DNA from: Asterias rubens
Taxonomy: Eukaryota > Echinodermata > Asteroidea > Forcipulatida > Asteriidae
DNA length: 64,000 bases
Assembly: GCF_902459465.1 (NCBI RefSeq)
Contig: NC_047080.1
Coordinates: 10,948,866-11,012,865 of the forward strand
Direction: 5' to 3'
Positions 46,605-62,956 of the stretch are shown here, piece by piece (position 1 is the first letter of the stretch; each line of letters starts with the position of its first letter). The notes beneath the pieces were generated by a model that saw only the letters and a list, made by a program, of their open reading frames with translations, was not told the DNA's origin and ran no database searches. The position numbers were made by a program, and so were the translations under genes.

Positions 46605-49600
46605 TCATTCTGACGGGTCGGCCAGTACCTCGATGCTGCTCTCTGATGCGTGGGAACCATCCTCCGCCGTTCCGTTCTCCTCTAGAGTTAATCCGATAAC
46701 ATCCCTGAGAGCCTGAGGGAGGTCTGGATACTCCAGGAGCTGTAGGTAGATTCCCTCGGCCCTTCGGAGTATCACCTCAATGTCAATGTGGAATGACAGC
46801 TCATTGACATGCTGGGGGTGGACAAAATGACATGAATTGAGATCAGAGACGGTTATCAGTAAATATTTCTAGTAACGAAACCAAAGGACCCCGTAAAAGT
46901 GAAAAGCACTCTGGCCTGTAGGCCTTAAGATACCTAGGCCCAATTTCATAAAGCCTGTAAGCACAAAAACTTGCTCAGCACAAACAACTGTTGCTAAGCA
47001 CAAACAGGTTACCAGCCAGAACACCAAACAGTTACCATTGCTGCGACTGGTACCCAGGTAGCTTTTTTTGCTCAGCCAACAAATTTGCAAAGCAAAATTT
47101 TCTGCCTAATGAAATGGGAGACTTTGGAACGCTAGGTGGCAGCAGACTTATCAGGTAAATTTCCATTGTGTACGTAGCTCTGAGCATGCGCAAACTACCG
47201 AGAACAATGGATTTTACCTGGTAAGTCTGCTGCCACCAAGAGTCCCAAAAGTCTCCCATATGGCCCTGTGTTGAGAAACACCCAGTTAATGTCAGTTTTA
47301 GAAGTGGAAGGAAATTCCCACAGGGACTGAAAACAACGATCTATATACAAGGAACTTTCTGCAATACATTATACAATATTTCCATGACTCAATCAAATGC
47401 TTACCTTTAAGATGTCATTGAAGTCGTAGTTCTCCCTCTCAAGAAGGTCTCGCTCTCCGTCCAAAATGGCCAGACACATCAAGAAATGGAAATTCTTACA
47501 CGGGAGGCCAGTCCACATAACCTGTACAAATAAGAACAAAAGTTGTTAGCATAATTATACATTTCTGGTAATGAAATCAAGGATGCCTCATAAGTGAACT
47601 TAATCAGTGTAGACCGCAAGCCTGAGGAAACCTGTAGACAAGGGTGCTTACTATGTGAACCAGAAACACCTGGGTTAACCCCTACCCTTCCCTGATAAGT
47701 GTTCTGGGTTCTATTACGGGCACTACCAATCCCAGTACAAGGACGTTGTTACACGGCTTAATGTCCCATGCTACTGAAGCAAACAAATTTAGCGTTCTAG
47801 CGTGAACGTTCCACAGGATCTGGGTTGGTAACCTACTTTGGCTTAGCAGACCACTCTGAGCTCAGCAGAATTATTCTGTGGCAGGTCTAGAAGATAAAAA
47901 AGGGGTCCTTACCTCCCAGACTCGGCAGATATTATCCATTGTAAACTCTCTCTTGAACCAGATGAGGAGCCATCGGAAACAGAAGTAAAGATTACTGCAT
48001 TCTTTGGATTCTAAGCAAACAAAACAGAAACACAATTGTTTAAAACCGCTTTCAACAGATACCAGCACTTTAAAATGAACTTTATTATCATTATTATACT
48101 CCGAAAGGTGTCAAACCACAAGTTTCAAGATAACAAATTGATCAGTGCCACAAAGTGTTTGTCATTCAGTAACAGTTACAAAAGAGAAGAAAACAAATTC
48201 CAACATTGGGTGAACACCAAGTGTTCAAGTTTTTCTTATTTGATAATTTGCTAATCACTTTTTGGTGGTGTACTTACGAAGATAGCTGTAGAGTTTAGGG
48301 TCCACAATCTGCATCATGCTGTTGAGTTGCATCAGCTGGTTCCTCATGCCTTCCTGCTCCATGTCAAAGTTCATGACCTGTAGGTCAGCAAACAATCATA
48401 CAAATTAACATGAGAAGTTCTCTCCAAACCTAATGGTTATTTCTATGACAGTAGCTATTTTCAGAAAGCGCGTGTACACAGCATCTTTAAAGGTCGAAGA
48501 TTCCTGCATTGGTTTTCTGAATCTGAATTATGCATGTATAGTCAGCAAAACGTCCTAATGGAAACAACACACCAACATTTTGTAGAGAAGACAATGACGA
48601 AATTTCAGTTGTAGACATGGGAGGAAAAACCCTATAGGGAAAACCCACAAAGTCCTGAAAAAGGGACTGGAAAAAAAAGAATCCAGGGCCCAGTCCAGGC
48701 TTGAACGGGGTCCACAGAGGTGAAAGGCAGTGACTAAAACCACTGAGCCAACTTGACTTTTTTTTTTCTGAAAGAAAACTTAAATCTGACAACAAAATCG
48801 CTCTCTATCATTTGCGAAAAAGAATCAACTTACCAGACCCAGTTCATCAAGAAATCCTGCAAAGCACCAGAAGGCATCAACCTCCTTCTCCATGATCATC
48901 AGAATGGGTGACAACAGATCGCTCATCCCCTGGACATAACCTGAACATGGAGAAGAAACAGTCAGAATGCTGGTAATGTTGGATTACATTGTTCTCGAAA
49001 ATCAATAAATAAACAATGAAGTGTGAAAGTCTATTAACCTTGGGGGGGGGGGTATTCGATCCCACAAACTTTGCCAGAGTAATATGCCTATTTTTTTTTA
49101 CACATGACTCGGGAAAGAAACGAGTTTACAGGATTAACACACATCTGTGTAAGGGTAAAACAAAATAATATTCTTATCCCGAAAGCAAATTAATCATCTA
49201 TTAAAACAGGATATACTTTTGATAACTGTCCAAGACCAGTATCCTCACTTGGTGTATCCCAACATATGCATACAATGACAAACCTGTGAAAATTTGGGCT
49301 CACTTGATCGTCAAAGTTGCAAGAATATATGATGAAAGAAACAACCACACTTGTTGCACAGGTTTGTGTGCTTTCAGATGTCTGAAAAGGCTTCATGCCT
49401 GAAGTCTTTCTCAGAATCAATTTTGTGTGTGAAAATGATCTTTCTCTAAAACTACATTAATTAAAAGGTGGTCGTTTCTAACAATGCATTATACTATCAA
49501 CAGCTCTCCAGTGCAAAGTACCAAGTAATTCTTTATGGTCTTTAATATTTTGAGTAATTAAAGATCTGCTATCTTACCAAGGTCAAAGTTATATTGACAG

Positions 49601-52600
49601 TATGTCATGAGAACATCATTGAGTATTTCAAGGTGTGGATTATGCTCCCCTTCATAGTATGCGTGCGTCCTGTCCGTTCGTATTACATCCTTGTCTGAAA
49701 TCAAACAATTATGGAAAAATAAAAACTATGTTAGGTATTTCATCTTGTAATATAGTTGCAGAGTTTAATATTTGAGAAAATATAATTAGCTGTTGCAAAC
49801 TGTGGACCAATTAAAGGACCTAGGGTTAATGGCCTGACATTTTTACCCAAGCAGAATCTTTCTCGGTAAAAAATAAAATAAAAAAATTATGCGAGTTTGT
49901 CCCAAACAAGGCTTAAAACAGTTCATTAGGTGCGGTTGTGCTTTCATGTTGATTCTCCTAAACAGTCAACGATTTAATCCAGCAGCCACTGTCGGAAACA
50001 CCACGGCAAACCCCTTCTCTCTTGAAAATGTAGGGGATTAAGATAAGAAACATTCCACTCCAAATTTTCAAATATTTTGCATTATTGGCACAATGAAACA
50101 CACCCCTGAAACGATACAAGGTATATTGCAGACATGCAACTTTCTAATTGCCAAAAAAACAGAGGTACTGGCCGATCACACTTAACTTTCGTACAGTGTT
50201 TCTCAGTTTTCTATGGCACTGTCTTAAAAAAGAAAGAAAAAAAGAAAAGTTACATGCCTGGTATTGTATACCTTTGATTGACATACCTATGATGTTCTTC
50301 CTCTCACGGATTGTGGAAAATCTTTTCTCTTGCTCCGGGGTGATCGTCTTCCACTGGGCCTTCATGCAGAAATATTCATCCCTGTAATAATCAACAAGGG
50401 AAACTGACTGGGTAAAGTCTAACTAATTTTGAGTTAGACTGAGAAAATTTCCTTGAGCGGGACTTCAGTCTGTGCATGCTGGATTAACTTGCTGGCTCTA
50501 TACCGAATTAGTCCTAATGTTAAATTTGTAAATATCATTGTTCGAGTGAATGGCTTCCATAGAGTTATATGTTAGAACTAGAGGGCGCACTGGTGATGCT
50601 GCTTGCACAAATGCGACGGGACCGCAAGATGACAAGCGCGCCATTCTGTACACGCGTTGAATATGAAATACACGTTTGAGTTTTTTTTTATTGAACGCTC
50701 ACGCGATGTCATTTGTTCAACTTAAAAAATGGCCACACAAACACCTGCTGTGAGATGGCTGTTTTGTCAACTTAGAAAATGGCCGCCTGCGCGCATGCCG
50801 GGGCGCGTATATAGGCCAATGCGCCCTCTAGTTCTTATATATAGCTCTATGATGGCGTCTGACTGGGGGAATTTTTTTATTTTTTATTACCATAAATTTT
50901 TCAAAATAAATTGATGTTTTGATACAATTCAAATTAATTGACGCGTCTTCACTATTTCAGACTTACTCTTTTCTTTTTCTTAGTGCTATCCTTTCTGTCC
51001 TTGTGGAATTCCAGGGATAGTATTTCAAGATAAACTTCCAGACGTCCCTCCTTATCGACGGGTCCATACCCTGAGAAAAATCACAGGCATTTATATTTTT
51101 AACAACACACTGAACACATTGAGAACACACTTTGAAAACTAGCAAGGAAAACCTAGAATTAAGATGAAATATAAGAACACAAGTTGAAAAGATAAAGAAA
51201 ATACAAATTGAGGAGACACATTAACAAAACATTTAGACACACTGAAAACACAATTTATAAACAGTTAATACAACATTAAGTAGGTGGACACACTTAAAAC
51301 CAACTTTCAAACAGTGGAAAAAAACTAAGAAGACACACTTAAAACACACTTTAACAAACTTACCCCTTGGAAAATCTTCTTAAGCAATTCAGGGACTTCA
51401 ATAACCCGTCCCTCTTTGTCCAAATGGCTCTCCCACTCCGCCTTCGTCAGGGGGTCCCTCCGTTCAACCTCCGGTCTTGGACCCAGTCTGCTCTGTTGAG
51501 ATAACAGAGTGTGGATGAAATCTATTAGAATTAATTGTTTCAAGACTAAACTTAGGTCTGAAATGATATGGAGGCCAGGGGAATAGCCTGTTATTTATTT
51601 ACCTCCATGAATGCACGAGTCAGGGTTGTACAACTTGGGTTGAGGACTCTGACTTGTGTTTCGAGTCTGACTAGTGTTTCAGGTTTTGGGGAGTGTTGAG
51701 TCACGTCAGCAAAAGACTTAGTAAAAGACCATGACTTGGCTACAACTCTACTGACACTGTAACATCTTGACAATGTGAGAAAAGGTGTTTATGTTGGGAT
51801 CCTGGGTTTACATCACACTTGAGTTGCTTTCAGATCTGCATTTCCGCAAAAGTTGGACAGAGTATAAAGTGTGTATCACAAATCAGTGTCAGAGTAAAAA
51901 CAAAATAACAATCTGTTTTGATAACAAGTTTAAGCAATTTCTTTTCACTTCAGGCAGGCCTATTCACAAACATTAATATTTATAGCTGATCAGGGATAGG
52001 GTGCTAGATTTTTCTACAGCTTTTAATTTCATCTAAAAGATCTGCAAATCAAAGTAAAGCTGCTGAAGCCTCGTCTCTCAAAAGGCCTCTGATACTTATT
52101 GACCCATAATTATATGGATGAGGTATAGAGTCAAGATATTTTGTGTTACCTCTGGGACAACCATTTCATAGCTCTGTTCGGCCTCTGAGTTGACGGATAA
52201 TATACTGGGCAGATCGGCCATCAGCTCGGCATACTCATCGAAGGGTCGGCTGGCTGTGGGCGTCGTCAAAGTATCACGCAAGAAGTTGGTCACTTTGGAG
52301 AACCCACCCATTGTTGCGGTATACGGGTCCTTGAAGAACTTCTGATGATGAAATAACAACCAATTGTACAAAGATAATAAAAAGAGACTAAAATTGTTGC
52401 GATATTAGGTAAGCAACAACAAAGAATTTATTGTTGCAAATTGTTCAACAAACAATTTTTCGCCAAAGAGTAATGGTCGTGAGGTAATTTACAGGTTACC
52501 AGTTCAATGAAATCTCCAAGAAGCAAAAGTATAAACGTTCAATTTTCAGTTAAAGGGAAGGTACACGGTTGGTATTTGTCAAAGACCAGTCTTCTCACTT

Positions 52601-55014
52601 GGTGTATCCCAACATAAGCATAAAATAACAAGCCTGTGAAAATTTGAGCTAAATTGGCCATCGAAGTTGTGAGAAAATGATGAGAGAAAAAACACCCTTG
52701 TTGGACGAATTCGTGTGCTTTCAGATAGGAATAAAAGACTTCTGGCTAGGAGTCTTTTATTATTTTAGTGAGAAATAACCTCTTTCTCAAAATCTATGCT
52801 ACTTCAGAGGGAGCTGTTTCTTGCATTGTTTTATGTTATCAACAGCTCTCCAATGCTTGTTACCAAGTCAGTTTTTAAGTTAATATTTGTTTTGAGTAAT
52901 TACCAAACGTGTACCTTCCCTTTAATTTTCTCTGGGAATTTACTTTGAAATGCCTCTTGTAGGTTCATACTTAATACAGTGGATCTGGTCACCTCTGAGT
53001 CGCCAAGAGCTAAAATTACTCCAGAACTTTGCTCTTGAAGATGGACAGCAATGTTCCTCTGGTAAGGGGGACTTCTAGGAGGAAAATTGCTGTAAAAATC
53101 TTAAAAGGGCACCACGGCAAAAGCACAAGGCACTGGGGCAATTGCTGTGGGTGCGGCGCAGGTTAATACCAGGCCTGTTACTCCAATGCAAAAAAAAGTT
53201 GGCTTACGGTTGCGGAAGTCTCGCCCATGATCTTTAGCTCAGTAAAAGACTGCGTCAGAGCGTCTGTGTTGTGTGGTAGCACAATCAACTGGCAAGAATC
53301 TGTAAGATTTCTGTAAAGAGGAAACGAAGGATATGTTTTTTTTTAATTGTTGGACTCTGTTATTTTCAAGAAAATGACAGAAAAATGAATAGAACAGCTA
53401 ATTTTATTTTCTCAAAAATTAATAGGAAATATACATTTCTGAGTTTATGTTAGAACTGTAGATTCTTTGTTAACATGGGAAACATTTCAAAAAGTCTATT
53501 CGGTACAATACGTTTCATTGACCTTTTGCTCTTGCTGTTGTGTGAGCATAAGTGGGTTAAATCTTGAGGCTGTTTACGGCCGCTATGAGCACTTCAGTAT
53601 GAGCCACTTACCACCACTTTGGTCTCTAAAAGATTAAGAAGTCAAGAAGATGTTACTCACGTGGAAATAATAACGTGCTTCTTCAGTTCTTTAACCAGCG
53701 CCGTGCTGCCCCCCTCGTGGAAATGCAGCGGGGGTAACGACACCCCGTCCTTGAGCACGAACATGAGGTACGACCAGCCCAGACCACGCTTGGAACGACG
53801 GATGGTCTTAGTGTCCACTAAGGGAAAGCTCATTGCATAACGGCTTCGTCGACTTGGCTGTGCAACAGTCACATTCTCTGTAGGTAGGGAAATAGTTAAT
53901 AAAAGTATAAATCTTACTCAACATGATTTAAACACAAACTTTTATTTTATTTCATTTATTTTTACTTTTTTCTTGGGGGGGGGGGGCGGGGAGTTAAAAC
54001 TTTGCATAGTGGGAGTATGATCTAGAAACATGAAATCTCTCTTTGAATTTGGGTGGTTCTGAAAGAACCTCTTGTGTATCAACCTTTAACCAACCTGTTA
54101 CTTTGCTGTTTTCTCTCTGGTAACTGACTGCGTTTACAACGGTCCAGTCAGTCTCAGTTTTCTCTGGGCTATGATTCTCGATCTCCCTGATCGGGTTCCA
54201 CTCAATGTACGCTCCATCACTCTGTTAAAAAAGAAATACATAAAATAAAAAAACTGGAACGTATACCTATTGGAATGGAGGATTGGAATAAATTTAACCC
54301 AGGCTTGGAATAACAAGCGGAGGCCAAGACCTCAATTGCCCCTGGTCTTTCACTTGGTGCCCATTCAAAAGTTTCCCATTGACTTTCAAATTTTCCAATA
54401 AGGTTTATCGCGATTCAGAACTGCAATGCGTTGTGGGAAGGAATATGGGGCGGTTTCTATGCAGTTTCTACAACTCCAGCACGCAACGCCTAAAACTTTG
54501 TGTGGGTTCAACAGCGCCCTCTCTTGATATTTTGCTATTCGCGATAAACCTTATGGAAGTGCCCTTTCATAAAAATGAAAATGGCAGGCCTGTTAATGTT
54601 ATTGGAGATTCAACCCTTTCCAAAAAGTACTAATGCGTTAGCTCTTCAACCTATTCAGTTTATTCACGCCAACTTTGTTTCAGAAAAAGAAAAAACTTAG
54701 CGATACCTTTCTGATCACCTGGATCTTTCCTCCGAACAGAACATCACCAGCTTCATCTTGAGTTGTGTGTATGAACACACCACTCTGTTCGTATAACACC
54801 TGCGTCTATGGGCAAATTAGGTGAAGAAATGAGAGTAATAAACAATTAGGACAGCTAAGACAAGTCAATCAACATGATCAAAAAGGGGGAAGTGCAACTA
54901 GCCTGCAATTGCAATGTAATTAATTCCGTGCAGTGTCGATCGTCAACAAATTCACACAATTTCCTACATTAAATTCCCATCCATTCATACCTCTACATCT
55001 CCTGATGCCATCAT
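46605..55014 (-). CDS. TBC1D15: TBC1D15/TBC1D17-type Rab GTPase-activating protein
   Basis: Predicted to stimulate GTP hydrolysis by Rab7-like GTPases in endosome and mitochondrial trafficking (family knowledge). Fifteen exons join in frame: 54991-55014, 54707-54805, 54095-54221, 53661-53877, 53208-53310, 52150-52341, 51364-51492, 50967-51070, 50287-50381, 49578-49694, 48834-48940, 48278-48377, 47913-48010, 47405-47521 and 46605-46811. They give 611 aa (human TBC1D15 691, TBC1D17 648). The N-terminal domain begins MMASGDVETQVLYEQSG. KDPYTATMGGFSKVTNF is a hallmark of this subfamily. In the TBC domain, VIRTDR gives the arginine finger (about residue 370) and GYVQGMSDLLSP the glutamine finger (about residue 405). 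LYFCFRWLLIWFKREF and VMWTGLPCKNFH follow. The short first exon is the least certain part. The last exon lacks the longer human tail. TBC1D15 and TBC1D17 cannot be separated by eye. Confidence 0.93.
46937..47110. repeat. Family C dispersed repeat
   Basis: GGCCCAATTTCATAAAGCCTGTAAGCACAAAA at the left, GCAAAGCAAAATTTTCTGCC then TAATGAAATGGG at the right. Closest relative is 58132-58320. It lies in the last TBC1D15 intron. Confidence 0.7.
47115..47258. mobile_element. Foldback element (TGGGAGAC ends, GGTGGCAGCAGACTT arms)
   Basis: 144 bp. TGGGAGACTTTGGAACG with AGGTGGCAGCAGACTTATC at the left is mirrored by GGTAAGTCTGCTGCCACC and AAAAGTCTCCCA at the right. Half copies of the arm appear at about 45825-45885 (TCTAGGTGGCAGCAGACTAA) and at 46127. 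Confidence 0.8.
48595..48760 (-). mobile_element. SINE-like repeat (family S4)
   Basis: Shares the order CAGTTGTAGACATGGGAGGA, AAACCC, CAGTCC with a B-box-like segment, and GAGGTGAAAGGCAGTGA with about 59190-59515 and about 16390-16620. A tRNA-like B box (minus strand GTTCAAGCC) is weak. Confidence 0.5.
49045..49200 (-). mobile_element. tRNA-derived SINE piece (family S3)
   Basis: The sequence GGTATTCGATCCCACAAACTTTGCCAGAGTAATATGCC, followed by CACATGACTCGGGAAAGAAAC and ACACACATCTGTGTAAGGGT, matches the body of the S3 copy at 36938-37140 (split here for length). Confidence 0.6.
49205..49561 (-). mobile_element. Diverged family B-like repeat
   Basis: Reverse-orientation relative of 44139-44505: CCAAGACCAGTATCCTCAC, TTGGTGTATCCCAACATATG, ACAAACCTGTGAAAATTTGG, GTGTGCTTTCAGATGTCTG, then AACAGCTCTCCAGTGCAAAG. 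It lies in a TBC1D15 intron. Confidence 0.7.
50559..50851. mobile_element. MITE with CATAGAGYTATAT and CTAGAGGGCGCA ends
   Basis: 293 bp. The left end CATAGAGTTATATGTTAGAA then CTAGAGGGCGCA pairs with TGCGCCCTCTAGTTCTTATA then TATAGCTCTATG. The interior has direct repeats GTTCAACTTAAAAAATGGCC and GTCAACTTAGAAAATGGCC. Non-coding, in a TBC1D15 intron. Confidence 0.8.
52550..52925 (-). mobile_element. Family B-like MITE with TTAAAGGGAAGGTACACG ends
   Basis: 376 bp from TTAAAGGGAAGGTACACG to ACGTGTACCTTCCCTTTAA. The interior follows the family B plan. TTAA is at both ends. A fragment with the same start (TTTAAAGGGAAGGTAACCC) lies at about 31222-31320. Confidence 0.85.
54400..54556. mobile_element. 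Foldback element with TAAGGTTTATCGCGA ends
   Basis: About 157 bp. TAAGGTTTATCGCGATTC at the left is mirrored by ATTCGCGATAAACCTTA at the right. It is inserted in an older repeat containing the words GGTGCCC and GCCCTTTCA. Related in end sequence to the element at 61856-62009. Confidence 0.75.
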
Positions 55015-55737
55015 GAAATACACTTGATGTTGATCATCAACTTCATACAATCAATCTATGCCAGGAATACGATGTTTCCAAGTATTTATTTTATGGAAAT
55101 TATGACATCAACTCATCCTGACATGACGAAGGACAAAATAATTTGTGATGATTTGGCGCAACTGAAAGGGCGCCACCATTAGTACGAGATCATCCGATCC
55201 CTAGACTTGTAACCAGTCCTCATACAAAAACTTCAGACTCCACATCATGGGTAGCCTCTTCCTCAAGCAGGTTAAGAGGCTGAGGAAGAGGTTGATTGTA
55301 AAGAGGTAAATTAGAAGAATTCTTGGAATTTTAATGGCCAAAAACTTATCAGGAACTTTTTTCCCCTCCAAAGTTAATAATTCCTAAGAACAAAATTGCT
55401 TTTTTTTTTCTTACAATGATTTTTGGGGTTGAACAAAGAATTGACTAGAGTGGGATTCGAACCAACGACCTCCAGATTAACGTGCCAGCGCTCCACCAAC
55501 TGTGCTATCTAGCCCTATATTGGTGGTGTCCCTATTTTGTCAATATCTTTGTTTGGGGTGCGTCAGAAGCCATACAGCCGTTTAACTGCCTTGTAGCCAG
55601 GGATCACACCCAAATGACCATACAACCTGGGAAGCAGCAGCCAGGGGATGCGACTTTTTTGTTTCAGATATCAATTTTAGTTAAAATCAAACTTCACAAC
55701 AGATCATAAAACAGTTTCAGCTACTATGCTGAATTGG
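55015..55737. other. Interval between TBC1D15 start and DHPS 3' UTR
   Basis: It contains the presumed TBC1D15 promoter and an S2 SINE (55425-55670, minus strand, with GGTTCGAATCCCACTC B box). Otherwise A/T-rich without recognisable exons. Confidence 0.5.
55425..55670 (-). mobile_element. tRNA-derived SINE (family S2, best-preserved copy)
   Basis: Minus-strand tRNA-like head with a B box reading GGTTCGAATCCCACTCTAG. The body carries CCTATATTGGTGG, GTCAGAAGCCATACAG and CCTGGGAAGCAGCAGCCAGG. Other copies are at 27650-27840, 29540-29760 and 19793-19940. Confidence 0.75.
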
Positions 55738-55743
55738 TTTATT
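55738..55743 (-). terminator. Possible polyadenylation signal for DHPS
   Basis: AATAAA on the minus strand, about 540 bp past the DHPS stop. Confidence 0.35.
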
Positions 55744-56055
55744 TACAGAAAAGAATGCACACCATAATAAAGTTACAAAATAAGTTTTACATTCAAGTTG
55801 TATGATTTTAAAATAGGAACAATTCAGAGAATTCAGAAATTTGTCTATGTAGAAATTGAAACTGGTAAAAACATCAAGCGAGCTTCCAGGTTCAATCTTC
55901 TCATTTCCCCCACCCCAATAATGGTACAATCCCAGCAAATCTTGTTGGGTACCCAACATTAAATATTGTTTTATAAACAAATGTTGAATAAATGTTAATG
56001 TCAAGAGTTTTGTTATTGGACTAAAAACTCTACACATTAACAGGTGGAAACATTT

Positions 56056-56126
56056 TACTTCAAGGTGAGGGTTACAACTAACTGATTTGTGCTGCCAATC
56101 TAAATCAGCTGTCGCCAGGGACATTT
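56056..56126 (+). repeat. About 70 bp repeat, copy 1, in the DHPS 3' UTR
   Basis: TACAACTAACTGATTTGTGC then TGCCAATCTAAATCAGCTGT and CGCCAGGGACAT is repeated almost exactly at 56725-56794, about 670 bp away, in the last DHPS intron. Confidence 0.8.
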
Positions 56127-56283
56127 TACAAACATAATTCTCGTTAAAAACATACAACGTGTGGTAAAATAACAGCATTAATATAAAAATATCATCTGTG
56201 CTTGCCCACCTTACTCAAAAGAAAAAAAAAACCCAAATGTGCCCCAGCCGTATGCTTTAGATAGCAATTTGTAGATTCCATCC

Positions 56284-60445
<4,162 letters not shown>

Positions 60446-61207
60446 TCTCGATAAAGTTATTATAGTTCTGTACCCCGGGCCGCTGTACTTGTGATCAGTT
60501 CTTCTGTGGTCCTTGCAGCAAAAATTTCTGCTGCCGAAGGGATGAGAACGCCCAAAGCAAAAGTGATGAAGTGTGTACTGTCACAGTGTCAGTGTCACTA
60601 GTCCGTAGTCAGTTCTGTACCGTGTGGTAGTGATTGCACCACGAATATGCAATAAAATATTTATTGCAAAACTCGTTAGCCCCAGACCAGACCTAAGCAA
60701 GAGTAGGCCTGTATGTACTACTACTCACACTGCAGACTAGTGTACTCCCCATCGGCAAGCTGTAGGCAGGGAGCTGAATGGAACAAGTCCTTTTTTTCCC
60801 TTCACTTTATTGTAGGGATCAGTGTGTTCTGCTTCCCACTACATACCGTGTACTGTGTATCTATTTTTCTTCCTCCATGGTATGTCGCAGCGCACCATAC
60901 ACACAGCAGGCACGTGTGTACAGCAAGAGTAGGAGGTCATGACCCCCGCTAGTCTTTGTGCAAGACGTTTGTGTTGAGTTGGTAAAACACTACACACGTC
61001 GATAGAGGGCGTTTAGTTAGCCGCGATCCACGATCTCAGTGTGGTGCCTCCCGGATGATTCTGTCCACCAAAAAGCGGCGAAATGGTTCTGATGATAGTC
61101 ATCTTTTGAATCATCCTCTTCCAGCCCATGTTAATTTTCCCACATGGGGGATAGAATCACCGGCGGACAGAATTCCCTTGGACATGCTCCTGCCCATTTC
61201 ATATTGT

Positions 61208-61589
61208 TTAAAGGCAGTGGACACTATTGGTAATCATGCAAAATAATTATTAGCATAAAACCTTTCTTGGTGACCAGTAATGGGGAAAGGTTGATGGTAT
61301 AAAACATTGTGAGAAATGGCTCCGAAGTGCCATAGTTTTCGAGAGAGAAGTAATTTTCCACGAATTTGATTTCGAGACCTCAAGTTTAGAACTTGAGGTC
61401 TCGAAATCAACTATCTAAACGCACACAACTTCGTGTGACAAGGGTATTTTTTCTTTCATTATTATCTCGGAAGTTCGATGACCGGTTGAGCTCAAATTTT
61501 CACAGGTTTGTTGTTTTATGCACATGTTGAGATACAACAAGTGAGAAGACTGGTCTTTGACAATTACCAATAGTGTCCACTGCCTTTAA
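61208..61589 (+). mobile_element. MITE family B, best-preserved copy
   Basis: 382 bp from TTAAAGGCAGTGGACACTAT to ATAGTGTCCACTGCCTTTAA, with about 28 bp terminal inverted repeats continuing into TGGTAAT and ATTACCA. Inner palindrome at GATTTCGAGACCTCAAG and its complement. TTAA at both ends. Confidence 0.92.
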
Positions 61590-61855
61590 TGGTTTAAGTT
61601 TGTCCGAGTTCCCTCGGAAAGGGACATGCCGCCCGTTGGTAGTGCCTTTTTTTCTTCTTCAAACAAGCACCCTTTGCTATCACGATATTCATGACCGAAC
61701 AATAATTATTTCAATAGAATTGTCACATGCTTCACATTGCATTGTGTCGGCCGCCTGTAATTTCATCAGAGAGGACAAGGCAATTTTCATTTTGCAAAAT
61801 GCACCCGTTAGAAAATACCCGCTTGATGCGGATGCCCTAAGTTGCAATCTTCCAT

Positions 61856-62009
61856 AGACCTTATCGCAAATACCAATGCGCAAGCGCAGACTGTTGAATG
61901 AGGTGCATTGTGGGATAGATATGGATCAAATTTGGATACCAGCTAGACCACAATGCACCTAATTCCAAGCTTAACGCGCGCGCCCCAGTATTCGCGAAAA
62001 GGTCTATAA
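61856..62009. mobile_element. Foldback element with TAGACCTTWTCGC ends
   Basis: About 154 bp. TAGACCTTATCGCAAATACC at the left pairs with GTATTCGCGAAAAGGTCTA at the right. Inner GTGCATTGTGG and CCACAATGCAC also pair. Confidence 0.82.
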
Positions 62010-62956
62010 CAAGCATAGCGCCCTCTATGAGTCTTTTAGTGCTCCCATTCATCGGCTGCTGCCGTTTGGAGAAGTGACAAAGTTTGAACGCGCGCGCCAC
62101 GTGCATGCACATCACCACTTACCAGTCACTGAAAAGAAACAACGGACTAGTCGCAGTGTTCTAATGCGAAAAAAGCCTACAACTCATTAATTACCATCTA
62201 GCCTACTTTGTTATTCTATAGATTTTCAAATTTCCAGTCTTCGTGTTCATTCAATGCAAATGCTGAAGCTTGCGGGGGACACAGACTTTAAAGACATCAT
62301 CTTCACAAAGAACATTATTATTTCATAGAATAGGTTTCAAAGAGGTGGGATTTGAAAGGGGCAGGAAACAAAGAGAATGTTTTCTTACCCTCGGATACGG
62401 GGCAGAGCGGAGGGTATCCCCCTCCAATAATCAAATTACTGAAACACTATTTTCCTCTTGTCAGAAGTGAATCAGAAGTGAATCCTTCAAGGAATTTTCT
62501 GAGAATGCAAGCACAATGAACTTGGCCGGGGGGGTGGTTCCATGCCCCATCGAGCACCAAAGAATGGTAAAATTTTGCACTCTCGTACCTGATTGGTTGA
62601 AACTGGCATATGGTGAAACTTGATAAACTTTCGGATTGGTCGTGAGTGGCGTGCACCACTTTCCCGTCAGAAGTCGTCTGCTCACTCAAACCATCAAATC
62701 ACTCATTGGATCGTGCACGCACACAAGTCAAGGCTACAAGACGTGAGAAGTCGAGGTACCATAAGCCTGTGTTGTTTGTACGTGTGGTAGGTGGACTTCT
62801 TGTATACGACTACCGTGTGAACACGCACAAAATGAGTTAAACATTTTGTTTTCGTCTTCGTTACACTTCTTCAAACAACTTCACCATTTGTTCCAGAAAT
62901 TTATGTGAAAACGAACCCCTGCAATGTGTTAGATAGTCCCACTTTAAATATTTACA

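Larger units (their letters stand above)
60446..62956. other. Divergent intergenic region between DHPS and the 62.96 kb gene
   Basis: It contains the presumed DHPS promoter just upstream of 60445, a family B MITE (61208-61589) and a foldback element (61856-62009). The remainder has no exon I can support. Confidence 0.5.
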
